Shown here piece by piece: positions 18,828 to 26,424 of a stretch of DNA of 64,000 nt. The notes below the pieces were generated by a model. The model was not told the origin of the DNA. It saw only the letters and a list, made by a program, of their open reading frames with translations, and made no database searches. Position 1 is the first letter of the stretch. Each line of letters opens with the position of its first letter. Source of the stretch: Hahnella lacustris (GTDB taxonomy: Bacteria > Pseudomonadota > Gammaproteobacteria > Burkholderiales > Burkholderiaceae_A); the NCBI GenBank assembly GCA_965194655.1, contig OZ239148.1, forward strand, positions 2,108,001-2,172,000, given 5' to 3'. The position numbers and the translations under genes are program-made.

Positions 18828-19381
18828 AACGAACCCTCCGACTCCGTCAGAACCCAGCCTCGCTCCGACAAATGATCGACTAAATGTTGAACGACGTGGG
18901 CCAATGACCCGCGACTGGACGGAAGAACATAGTCTGCCACCTGACGATAGACGGGATCACGCTCGGCATGCAATCGCTCCAGTGTCGCCTTTGGGTTGGG
19001 CGACTGGCTGAGCAAGGGGCGTGAGCGATCGGTGCGGAGTCGCTGCCAGATCTGCCACGGCTGCGCGTCCAGGTAAATCACATAGCCCTTCGCCAAATGA
19101 GATCGATTGGCCTCTCGCATCGGCGCCCCGCCACCCGTGGTCACAATCCGTCCTGATTCCGACATGGCTTCAGCCACCGCACGCTCCTCACGCCTGCGAA
19201 AGCCCTCCTCCCCTTCCATCTCAAAAATGGTGGGAATGTCTGCGCCCGAACGAAGCTCGATCTCGTGGTCTGTGTCGATCAGGGGCCAGCCGATGCGATG
19301 GGCCAGTCGACGCCCCACAGTGGTCTTTCCCGCGCCCATGAGACCGATGAGGACGATATTTTGCGGGGGATTCAAATTCAT
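18824..19381 (-). CDS. aroK: shikimate kinase
   Basis: 185 residues. ATP-dependent phosphorylation of shikimate. Walker A GLMGAGKTTVGRR at residues 13-25, shikimate-binding DTDHEIE and GGGAPMR, and a lid region RTDRSRPLLS. First gene of a tight aroK-aroB-dgt unit. Its start lies only 34 bases from the divergent PBP1a start; in many betaproteobacteria the pilMNOPQ genes stand between these two. Confidence 0.96.
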   Translation of the reverse strand: MNLNPPQNIVLIGLMGAGKTTVGRRLAHRIGWPLIDTDHEIELRSGADIPTIFEMEGEEGFRRREERAVAEAMSESGRIVTTGGGAPMREANRSHLAKGYVIYLDAQPWQIWQRLRTDRSRPLLSQSPNPKATLERLHAERDPVYRQVADYVLPSSRGSLAHVVQHLVDHLSERGWVLTESEGSL

Positions 19382-19415
19382 GAAACGAGTCTAGCAGGCG
19401 ATACACTAGGCCTCT

Positions 19416-21752
19416 ATGCGCCTGTTCACCTCCATCGCCGTCGTCCTGGTCTCAGGCGCCGCTGCTGTCGCTGGCTTGGTCCTACTCTTCATTGCGCTGG
19501 CTACGCCACAACTGCCAGAGGTTTCCGCGCTGGCCGACTATCGGCCAAAAGTTCCCCTGCGGGTGATGACCTTTGACGGCGTATTGATTGGGGAGTTTGG
19601 CGAAGAGCGCCGCAGTGTGGTGCGCCTACACCAGGTGCCCAAGTCGCTTGTAGACGCCATCCTGGCTGCCGAAGACGACCGGTTCTACGAGCACCCCGGC
19701 ATTGACATGCTGGGCTTGGCCCGCTCCGTGGGCATTCTGGTCGCCACCGGCGAAAAACGGCAGGGCGGAAGCACCATCACCATGCAGGTGGCGCGAAACT
19801 TTTTCCTCACGACAGAAAAGACCTACACCCGCAAGGCCTATGAGCTGCTCTTGTCCCTTGAGATCGAGCGCTCCCTGTCCAAAAACCAGATTCTCGAGCT
19901 CTACATGAACCAGATTTACCTGGGGCGTCGAGCGTACGGCTTTGCGAGTGCAGCCCAGATCTATTTTGGAAAACCAATTCATCGCCTCAGCATTGCGGAG
20001 TCGGCCATGCTCGCGGGCATTCCTAAAGCCCCCTCGAGCTTTAACCCCATCGTCAATCCGCGACGCGCCAAGGCCCGTCAGGAGTACATCCTCGGGCGGA
20101 TGCGAAAGCTAGATCTCATCAGCAACGCGCAGTTCCTCGAGGCCATGAAGGAGCAGATCCGTGTGGTGGGTCGTCCGACCGACTTTGGTGTCGATGCTCA
20201 GTATGTGGCCGAAATGGTTCGTCAGCAGGTGGTGAGTCTCTTCCCCGAAGACGCCTATAGCCGCGGCTTGACGGTCTTCACCACCCTTCGGGCCTCAGAG
20301 CAGCGGGCTGCTCAAGAGTCGGTGCGTGAGGGCCTTTTGGCCTACGACCGCAAACAAGGCTGGAGAGGGCCCGAGGCCCGTGTGGCCCTTCCGAAAGAGG
20401 CCGAAGCGCTCCAAGATGTTGTCGAGGAGGTGCTCGCGGAACGGCCAGACAGCGAGTCGCTCTTCACCGCAGTGGTGACGGAAGTTGCCTCGGATCGAGT
20501 GGTGGTGATGCGGCATAACGGCAAGACCTTCACCATTCGCGGTGAGGGCCTGAAGTTCTGCGAAAAGGGGCTTCAGGCCAACGCCAGTGCGCAGCAAAAG
20601 CTCTCTGCTGGAGCAGTGGTTCGAATTCGTCCCCTCCAGACCCCTCAGGAGTACGAGATCACGCAGATGCCTGAGGTCCAAGGCGCCTTGATCGCACTGA
20701 GTACGGACACCGGCGCCGTTCGCGCCTTGGTGGGCGGGTTTGACTTCCGGCAGCGTAAGTTCAATCGCGTGACGCAGGCCTACCGGCAGCCGGGTTCAAC
20801 CATCAAGCCCTTTGTCTATGCAGCTGCATTGGAGAATGGCTTCTCGGGATCTACCTTGGTCAATGACCTCCCCATTCGCTTCGATCCTTTTGTGACTGGG
20901 GGAGAACTCTGGGAGCCCAAGAACTACGACGAGAAGTACGAGGGGCCGATGACCCTGAGAACGGCTCTGGCGAAGTCAAAGAACATGGTCTCCATCCGGC
21001 TGGTTCAGGCGGTCGGCCCGAAGCAGGCTCAGGCCTATCTCACCCGCTTTGGGTTCGAGGCCGAACGCAACCCAGCCTTCTTCACCCTGGCGCTGGGCGC
21101 AGGCGGAACCACGCCCATGCAGATGGCGTCAGCCTATGCAGTATTCGCGAATGGCGGGTACCGGGTCACGCCCTATTTCATCGATCGCATCGTGGATGAG
21201 AACGGGGGACTGGTGAGTCGCTCCGAGCCCGTCAGAGCCGGGGAGAATGCCCCGCGGGTGATGGACGAGCGCTACGCCTTCCTGACCGACTCTCTCTTGC
21301 AAGGAGTGGTCAATCAGGGCACAGCGAAGCGTGCGCTCAGCCTCGGAAGAACCGACCTCGCGGGCAAGACAGGCACGACCAACGACGCACAAGATGCCTG
21401 GTTTGCTGGATATCACCCCAAAATGGTCGCGCTCACCTGGGTCGGTTATGACCAGCCACGATCGCTGGGGGAGCGAGAGACCGGTGGAGGTCTCGCCTTG
21501 CCCATCTGGATGGGATTTATGTCAGAGGCCCTCAAGCGGCTGCCGGCTGCGCCACGCGTGCCACCCAAGGGCATCCTCCGAATCAATCAGGAGTACTACA
21601 CCGAGAGCAATCAGCCTGGCGTAGGTCTCGACCGCTATCAGGTGCCCAACACCCAGGCCAAAGAGCTCAGCCCGACCGGCACCCCCCTGCCTGCCGCCCC
21701 ACTGCCCAATGAGGGGGCTCCCCCCTCTCTTCCAGTCATCGAGGCTGGTTAA
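19416..21752 (+). CDS. mrcA: class A penicillin-binding protein 1A
   Basis: 778 residues. Bifunctional peptidoglycan synthase anchored by one N-terminal membrane segment (about residues 7-28). The glycosyltransferase domain has EDDRFYEHPGID and GGSTITMQVARNFF; the transpeptidase domain has the serine motif GSTIKPF, SKN in AKSKNMVS and KTGTTNDAQDAWF. The proline-rich C-terminal tail ends at 21752, overlapping the convergent cyaY by 17 bases. Length is typical. Confidence 0.97.
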   Translation: MRLFTSIAVVLVSGAAAVAGLVLLFIALATPQLPEVSALADYRPKVPLRVMTFDGVLIGEFGEERRSVVRLHQVPKSLVDAILAAEDDRFYEHPGIDMLGLARSVGILVATGEKRQGGSTITMQVARNFFLTTEKTYTRKAYELLLSLEIERSLSKNQILELYMNQIYLGRRAYGFASAAQIYFGKPIHRLSIAESAMLAGIPKAPSSFNPIVNPRRAKARQEYILGRMRKLDLISNAQFLEAMKEQIRVVGRPTDFGVDAQYVAEMVRQQVVSLFPEDAYSRGLTVFTTLRASEQRAAQESVREGLLAYDRKQGWRGPEARVALPKEAEALQDVVEEVLAERPDSESLFTAVVTEVASDRVVVMRHNGKTFTIRGEGLKFCEKGLQANASAQQKLSAGAVVRIRPLQTPQEYEITQMPEVQGALIALSTDTGAVRALVGGFDFRQRKFNRVTQAYRQPGSTIKPFVYAAALENGFSGSTLVNDLPIRFDPFVTGGELWEPKNYDEKYEGPMTLRTALAKSKNMVSIRLVQAVGPKQAQAYLTRFGFEAERNPAFFTLALGAGGTTPMQMASAYAVFANGGYRVTPYFIDRIVDENGGLVSRSEPVRAGENAPRVMDERYAFLTDSLLQGVVNQGTAKRALSLGRTDLAGKTGTTNDAQDAWFAGYHPKMVALTWVGYDQPRSLGERETGGGLALPIWMGFMSEALKRLPAAPRVPPKGILRINQEYYTESNQPGVGLDRYQVPNTQAKELSPTGTPLPAAPLPNEGAPPSLPVIEAG

Positions 21753-22074
21753 GGCTTAAGCCCAGCCCTGCGAGCCCACTCGCGTGGCTGCAAAACACCG
21801 TCTCAAAGTCTCCCGCGCCTCGGGTGTCTCTCCAGCCCTCCCCAGGCTCCCACACAAAGTGCAACGCTCCCAGTCGAGAGGCGAGCCAGAGCTGCTGGGT
21901 GGGGGCTTGTGCATTCACCACAATCTTTTCGCCAGACTCGAATTCAAGCTCTATCACGCGCGCGGTTCGATGGCACTCTAGGTCCAGATCATGGGCCTCA
22001 GACCATGCATCCGCCTGGTTCTCGATCCATTGAAAAGCTGCCTCGATTTCTGCTTGATAGTCGGATTCGGTCAT
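21736..22074 (-). CDS. cyaY: frataxin homologue
   Basis: 112 residues. Iron-binding regulator of iron-sulfur cluster assembly. The acidic first helix (ESDYQAEIEAAFQWIENQAD), a C-terminal beta-sheet with VVNAQAPTQQLWLASRLGALHF and the closing GWRDTRG are typical of CyaY. The ATG at 22074 is preferred over a GTG two codons upstream because GGAG lies five bases before it. Divergent from lptM with only nine bases between starts. Confidence 0.94.
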   Translation of the reverse strand: MTESDYQAEIEAAFQWIENQADAWSEAHDLDLECHRTARVIELEFESGEKIVVNAQAPTQQLWLASRLGALHFVWEPGEGWRDTRGAGDFETVFCSHASGLAGLGLSLNQPR

Positions 22075-22083
22075 ACTCACTCC

Positions 22084-22206
22084 ATGATGAATTCAGTGCT
22101 TCGCGGACTCGCCGGAGTCGGACTGGTGATAGCCCTGCTCGCCGTCTCGGGCTGCGGGCAGAAGGGGCCCCTCGTGCCCGCACCCCAAGCCTACAACAGC
22201 CGATGA
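22084..22206 (+). CDS. lptM: small outer-membrane lipoprotein LptM (YifL family)
   Basis: 40 residues. Signal peptide with lipobox VSGC (Cys24), followed by GQKGPL, the signature of LptM/YifL, which assists LptD oxidation in the LPS transport machine. Two adjacent ATGs (22084, 22087) are possible starts. Its stop overlaps the lysA ATG as ATGA, the usual lptM-lysA arrangement. Confidence 0.93.
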   Translation: MMNSVLRGLAGVGLVIALLAVSGCGQKGPLVPAPQAYNSR

Positions 22207-23558
22207 CCCCATATCCTATGCTGCCCGAGGCCTTCTCTTTCGAGGGCCAAACCCTGTGTTGTGAGCACCTGCCCCTGTCTGAGCTGGCTGCGCGGCACGA
22301 CACCCCGCTTTATGTCTACTCCGAGCGCGCCCTCATGGACGCCTACGCGGCCTTCAAGCAAGCCAGCGGTGATCACCCCGTTCAGATCTGTTTCGCAGTC
22401 AAGGCCAATCCCAACCTCGCCATTCTGCAGACCTTTGCAAGCCTTGGGGCAGGATTTGACATCGTCTCCGGAGGAGAGCTGGCCCGAGCGGCTCTGGCTG
22501 GTGCGCGCCCAGAGCGTGTGGTGTTCTCTGGGGTCGGAAAAACGCGCCAAGAGCTCGTCGAGGCTGTGGTCGCTGGAGTCGGCTGCATCAATGTGGAGAG
22601 CGAGGCCGAGCTCCACCGACTGAGCGAAGTCTGCACATCCCTGCAGCGAACGCAGTCCATCTCGCTTCGCGTCAACCCGGACATTGATCCACAAACTCAC
22701 CCCTATATCTCCACGGGCCTCAAGGACAATAAGTTCGGCGTGGCCATTGGGGATGCTCGTCGACTCTATCCTCTGGCAGCGGCACTTCCAGGGCTCAGGG
22801 TCATTGGCGTGGATTGCCATATTGGCTCCCAGATCACCAGCCTAGCCCCCTTTGTAGAGGCCGTGGATCGCCTCCTCACACTCGTCGACCAGCTCTCCGA
22901 AGCTGGACTCTCTATTGAACATCTCGACCTCGGCGGCGGGCTTGGCATCTGTTATCACGATGAGCAACCACCCAGCCCTCAGGCATTCATGGATGCCGTA
23001 CTCAAGCCCATTGCAGACTGGGCCCGTCGTCGTCAACGGCCGATGCCACGCATTCTCTTCGAACTGGGTCGTGCCCTGGTCGGGTCCGCTGGTGTCTTGC
23101 TCACCCAGGTGGAGATGCTCAAGCCCTCATCCGTGGGCCGTCAGTTCGCCATTGTGGATGCGGCGATGAACGACCTCATGCGGCCCTCGCTCTACCAGGC
23201 CTGGCATGAGGTGATCCCGGTCGCTCCCCGCGAAAACGAGGAGCCGCAGACCTGGGACCTCGTCGGCCCCATCTGTGAGAGCGGTGATTGGCTCGCCAAA
23301 GATCGCTCGCTTGCCCTAAAACCCGGAGACCTTTTGGTGCTGGCTTCCGCAGGAGCCTATGGCAGCTCCATGGGATCTCAGTACAACTCTCGTCAACGTC
23401 CGGCGGAGGTTCTGGTGCGCCCGGATGGATCGGTGCTGGTTATTCGTGAGCGTGAGACCCTGCAGGATCTGATTCAGGCCGAGCGTGGCCTTCACGGCGA
23501 GCGATTTGAACTCGCTGGCTCGATCTCAGACGCCTTCGGCCCACCACCAGAAAAATAA
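22203..23558 (+). CDS. lysA: diaminopimelate decarboxylase
   Basis: 451 residues. PLP enzyme for the last step of lysine biosynthesis. The PLP lysine sits in FAVKANPNL, glycine loop LDLGGGLGI, His in HIGSQI, and the catalytic Cys in GPICESGDWL with Tyr in GAYGSSMGSQYNSR. The phosphate-binding motif that is EPGR in most homologues reads ELGR here. The start is the ATG at 22203, overlapping lptM; a longer upstream frame crosses cyaY and lptM and is not translated. The last 119 bases overlap the convergent msrQ frame. Confidence 0.96.
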   Translation: MTPYPMLPEAFSFEGQTLCCEHLPLSELAARHDTPLYVYSERALMDAYAAFKQASGDHPVQICFAVKANPNLAILQTFASLGAGFDIVSGGELARAALAGARPERVVFSGVGKTRQELVEAVVAGVGCINVESEAELHRLSEVCTSLQRTQSISLRVNPDIDPQTHPYISTGLKDNKFGVAIGDARRLYPLAAALPGLRVIGVDCHIGSQITSLAPFVEAVDRLLTLVDQLSEAGLSIEHLDLGGGLGICYHDEQPPSPQAFMDAVLKPIADWARRRQRPMPRILFELGRALVGSAGVLLTQVEMLKPSSVGRQFAIVDAAMNDLMRPSLYQAWHEVIPVAPRENEEPQTWDLVGPICESGDWLAKDRSLALKPGDLLVLASAGAYGSSMGSQYNSRQRPAEVLVRPDGSVLVIRERETLQDLIQAERGLHGERFELAGSISDAFGPPPEK

Positions 23559-24135
23559 GCATCAGACTGAACAGCAGGGGCTCGGCGTAATCGTTCTTTC
23601 CCGCCTTGTGCAAATAGAAGTGTGCAAGGCCCAGGATCATGATGGGCCAGACCAGCTGGTGCAGTCGCTTCCATTGCCGCTGGAGGTGTTGCATGCTCCA
23701 TCGATTCGAGGTGATCGCAAGCGGCACCAGACACAGCCACGCCAGCACGCCGACTGTGACAAAGGGTCTTGTCCAGAGATCCGCCCAGAGAGGCCGCCAC
23801 ATCAGGTCATGCTCGAACTGCCAGTAAGCCAGAAGGTGAATGCTGGCGTAGGCGAAGCACCAGAGCCCCACCATACGCCGACAGGCCATCCAGGCCTGTC
23901 CCATGGGCCGGCCCAGAAAAGCGCTCACGAGCGGTGAAGCCAGCACCAGCAAGACCAGAACCAAGGTCTGTTGCCCCAAACCCCTGAGGAGCGCCTCCTG
24001 AGGATTGGCCCCCAGGGCATCAACTGCAGCGCGAATCGAGAGGTCGACCAGCGGAGCAGCCAGCCAGAACCAGAGGATGAGCTTGAATCGCCCCTTGAGC
24101 TGACGCTCAGAAGAAGCGGCGAAGATCCATGCCAC
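23440..24135 (-). CDS. msrQ: heme-binding membrane subunit MsrQ
   Basis: 231 residues. Inner-membrane b-type heme protein that feeds electrons from the respiratory chain to MsrP for repair of periplasmic methionine sulfoxide. About six transmembrane segments; histidines in SIHLLAYW, KRLHQLVWP and GLAHFYLHK are heme-ligand candidates. The start is uncertain: the GTG at 24135 has GAAGG eight bases upstream, and an ATG at 24162 is the alternative. It overlaps the end of msrP. The charged C-terminal tail lies across 119 bases of lysA in the opposite sense and might be shorter in reality. Confidence 0.88.
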   Translation of the reverse strand: MAWIFAASSERQLKGRFKLILWFWLAAPLVDLSIRAAVDALGANPQEALLRGLGQQTLVLVLLVLASPLVSAFLGRPMGQAWMACRRMVGLWCFAYASIHLLAYWQFEHDLMWRPLWADLWTRPFVTVGVLAWLCLVPLAITSNRWSMQHLQRQWKRLHQLVWPIMILGLAHFYLHKAGKNDYAEPLLFSLMLIFLVVGRRRLRSSQRVQIARREGHARPESDPAGSHAHE

Positions 24136-25102
24136 GATAGAGGCCTTCAACCTGCTCGGCATATCCATTGAATGCCAGCGTGGCCCGCCGTGGACTGAAA
24201 AGGCCCCCCTCACCAATGCGTCGTTCGGAGGCTTGGGACCATCGTGGGTGTGGGACCGATGGGTTGACGTTGGAGTAGAAGCCGTACTCTTGCGGGGCCG
24301 CCTGCATCCAGCTGGTCTGAGGCTGCTGCTCCAGAAACTCGATCCGAACGATCGACTTCGCACTCTTGAAACCATACTTCCACGGCACCACCAGACGAAC
24401 GGGGGCTCCATTCTGAGCGGGCAGTGTCTGGCCATAGAGCCCAAGGCTCAAGAGCGTCAGAGGGTGGCGGGCCTCATCCATTCGCAGCCCTTCGCGATAA
24501 GGCCAATCCAGCACCGGAGCACTCAGGCCCGGCATCATCGCCGGATCTGCCAGTGTGACAAAGGACAGAAACTTGGCAGAGCCCAAAGGCTTCGCACGCT
24601 GAATGAGGTGGGAGAGCGAATAGCCGATCCAGGGAATGACCATGGACCAGCCCTCGACACAGCGAAGACGATAGACCCGCTCTTCGAGCGGAGCGAGCTT
24701 CATCAGGTCGTCCAGATCCAGGGTGAATGGCTTCTGAACGAGCCCTGACACCTGAACGGTCCAGGGGCTGGTTTTAAGCCGGCCGGGGGCCCGCCGGGCA
24801 GGATCCGCTTTGTCCGTGCCGAACTCATAGAAGTTGTTGTAGCCAGCCACATCCTCAATTGGGGTGAGTGGCTCCATCAAGACATAGGCACTCTTTTTCG
24901 CGGCCAACGCCTTGGTGTCCTTCGGGGCAAGCGCAGAGGCCTGCACCGAGAGGGGGGCGGACACACCCAGACCAGACAGGCCCCCTGCGATGGCGGGCAC
25001 ACCCTTCAGGAGCCGGCGTCGGCTGGCCTGCCAAGTCGACTGAGGCGTCACCTCAGACGAGAGAGACGTTCCCCAGAGTCGGCGTAAGTCCGAGCGAGAC
25101 AT
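24107..25102 (-). CDS. msrP: protein-methionine-sulfoxide reductase catalytic subunit MsrP
   Basis: 331 residues. Periplasmic molybdopterin enzyme that reduces methionine sulfoxide in envelope proteins. Twin-arginine signal around residues 25-45 (SRRRLLKG), NNFYEFGTDKADPAR, the molybdenum Cys in YRLRCVEGWSMVIPWIGYSL, and VPWKYGFKSAKSIVRIEF. The ATG at 25102 overlaps the ccsB stop as TGATG; the msrQ frame follows with overlap. Confidence 0.95.
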   Translation of the reverse strand: MSRSDLRRLWGTSLSSEVTPQSTWQASRRRLLKGVPAIAGGLSGLGVSAPLSVQASALAPKDTKALAAKKSAYVLMEPLTPIEDVAGYNNFYEFGTDKADPARRAPGRLKTSPWTVQVSGLVQKPFTLDLDDLMKLAPLEERVYRLRCVEGWSMVIPWIGYSLSHLIQRAKPLGSAKFLSFVTLADPAMMPGLSAPVLDWPYREGLRMDEARHPLTLLSLGLYGQTLPAQNGAPVRLVVPWKYGFKSAKSIVRIEFLEQQPQTSWMQAAPQEYGFYSNVNPSVPHPRWSQASERRIGEGGLFSPRRATLAFNGYAEQVEGLYRGMDLRRFF

Positions 25103-26424
25103 CAGAGCTGCCCGTAGGAGTGGAGGCCGGAGAGAAACATATTGACACCGAGAAAGGCGAACCCGGTGATGAGCAGGCCCACGAGTGACCAATAGGCTGC
25201 AAACTGACCGCGCAACCCCTTCATCAGGCGGAGGTGCAGCCATGCCGCGTAATTCAGCCAGACAATCAGGGCCCAGGTCTCTTTGGGGTCCCACTGCCAA
25301 TAGGTCCCCCAGGCCTCAGCCGCCCACAGTGCACCCAGGATGGTGGCGACCGTGAAGAAGGCAAAGCCTATGGCAATCGCTCTGTACTGAATGTCGTCGA
25401 GAACCTCCAGAGAGGGCAGCACCTCTCCGATGCGCCTGCGCATGGCCAAGACACCACCGACAAAGACCGCTGCAACACCGAAGTAGAGGGCCCAGTAATC
25501 AGGGAGTCCGGATCGACGAAACACCAGCGGTTCTGCACACAGCAAAACTCCCAAAACAAACAGTGGAAGCAGTGAGCGCCAGGATCGAGTCTCGGCGTTT
25601 ACCTTCACCAGATATGCAAAAGCCACCATGGCGGCAATCGAGAAGGTTCCGTAGCCCACAAAGTTTGCTGGCACGTGGATCTTCATCCACCAAGACTGCA
25701 GGGCAGGCACCAGGGGCTGGATCTCATGGGCTGAGCGCGTGGCCATGTACCAGAGGAGAAAGCCGACGGCCGCCACGATCACCAAGGAGACAAAACCGCC
25801 GAGGCTTCGGGTCTGATAGCGACGCTCGTAGTAAAGGTAGAACAGGCCCGTGATGAGCGCAAAGAGAATGAAGACCTCATAGAGATTGCTCACGGGGATG
25901 TATCCCACGTCTGGAGAGATCAGATGGGTCTCATGCCAACGCACCAAGAGGCCGACGAGGCCAAAGACCGAGGCAGACCAGGTGAGCACGGTTCCCATCC
26001 ACAGTGCGGTCTGCCCACGGGCCAGCAATCCGACCCAATAAGCGACGGTTGCAAATGCATAGAGCGCGCACATCCAGAGAATGGCCGACTGAGACGAGAG
26101 CAGATACTTCAGGAGAAACTGCTCCTGGCCTCGTGCAAGCTCGCCGCCGTAGAGCGTGATCCCTCCATAGGCCAGCACGCCACATCCCAGCGTGAAAAAG
26201 CGCAACGCTGGCCACCGCCAACCCAGAAAGACCAGAGCCGGCACGCAACACCAGAGGATGGTGAGGGAATAGACATCCATCAAGTGAGAGAAAGTGGTCG
26301 TGGCGTAGGCCGCCAACAGGCCCAAGAGCCCTCCATACAGGGCGTCAGGCCAGCGAAGACGACCTCCGCCCACCGGAGTGAGCACCGCATGTGAAAGGGG
26401 CTGCTGAAGACTGGTCGTATTCAT
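25102..26424 (-). CDS. ccsB: cytochrome c biogenesis protein CcsB (ResC/CcsA-type heme handling protein)
   Basis: 440 residues, polytopic. System II heme lyase component that works with ResB to attach heme to apocytochromes outside the membrane. The tryptophan-rich heme motif WGTYWQWDPKETWALIVW lies near residue 370, and conserved histidines flank it (WHETHLIS earlier, WLHLRLMKG later). The ATG overlaps the resB stop as ATGA. Confidence 0.95.
   Translation of the reverse strand: MNTTSLQQPLSHAVLTPVGGGRLRWPDALYGGLLGLLAAYATTTFSHLMDVYSLTILWCCVPALVFLGWRWPALRFFTLGCGVLAYGGITLYGGELARGQEQFLLKYLLSSQSAILWMCALYAFATVAYWVGLLARGQTALWMGTVLTWSASVFGLVGLLVRWHETHLISPDVGYIPVSNLYEVFILFALITGLFYLYYERRYQTRSLGGFVSLVIVAAVGFLLWYMATRSAHEIQPLVPALQSWWMKIHVPANFVGYGTFSIAAMVAFAYLVKVNAETRSWRSLLPLFVLGVLLCAEPLVFRRSGLPDYWALYFGVAAVFVGGVLAMRRRIGEVLPSLEVLDDIQYRAIAIGFAFFTVATILGALWAAEAWGTYWQWDPKETWALIVWLNYAAWLHLRLMKGLRGQFAAYWSLVGLLITGFAFLGVNMFLSGLHSYGQL

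Noticed and set aside
21909..22202. N-terminal extension of lysA
   Set aside because: It crosses cyaY and lptM; the real start at 22203 overlaps lptM in the usual ATGA way and gives a normal-length enzyme.
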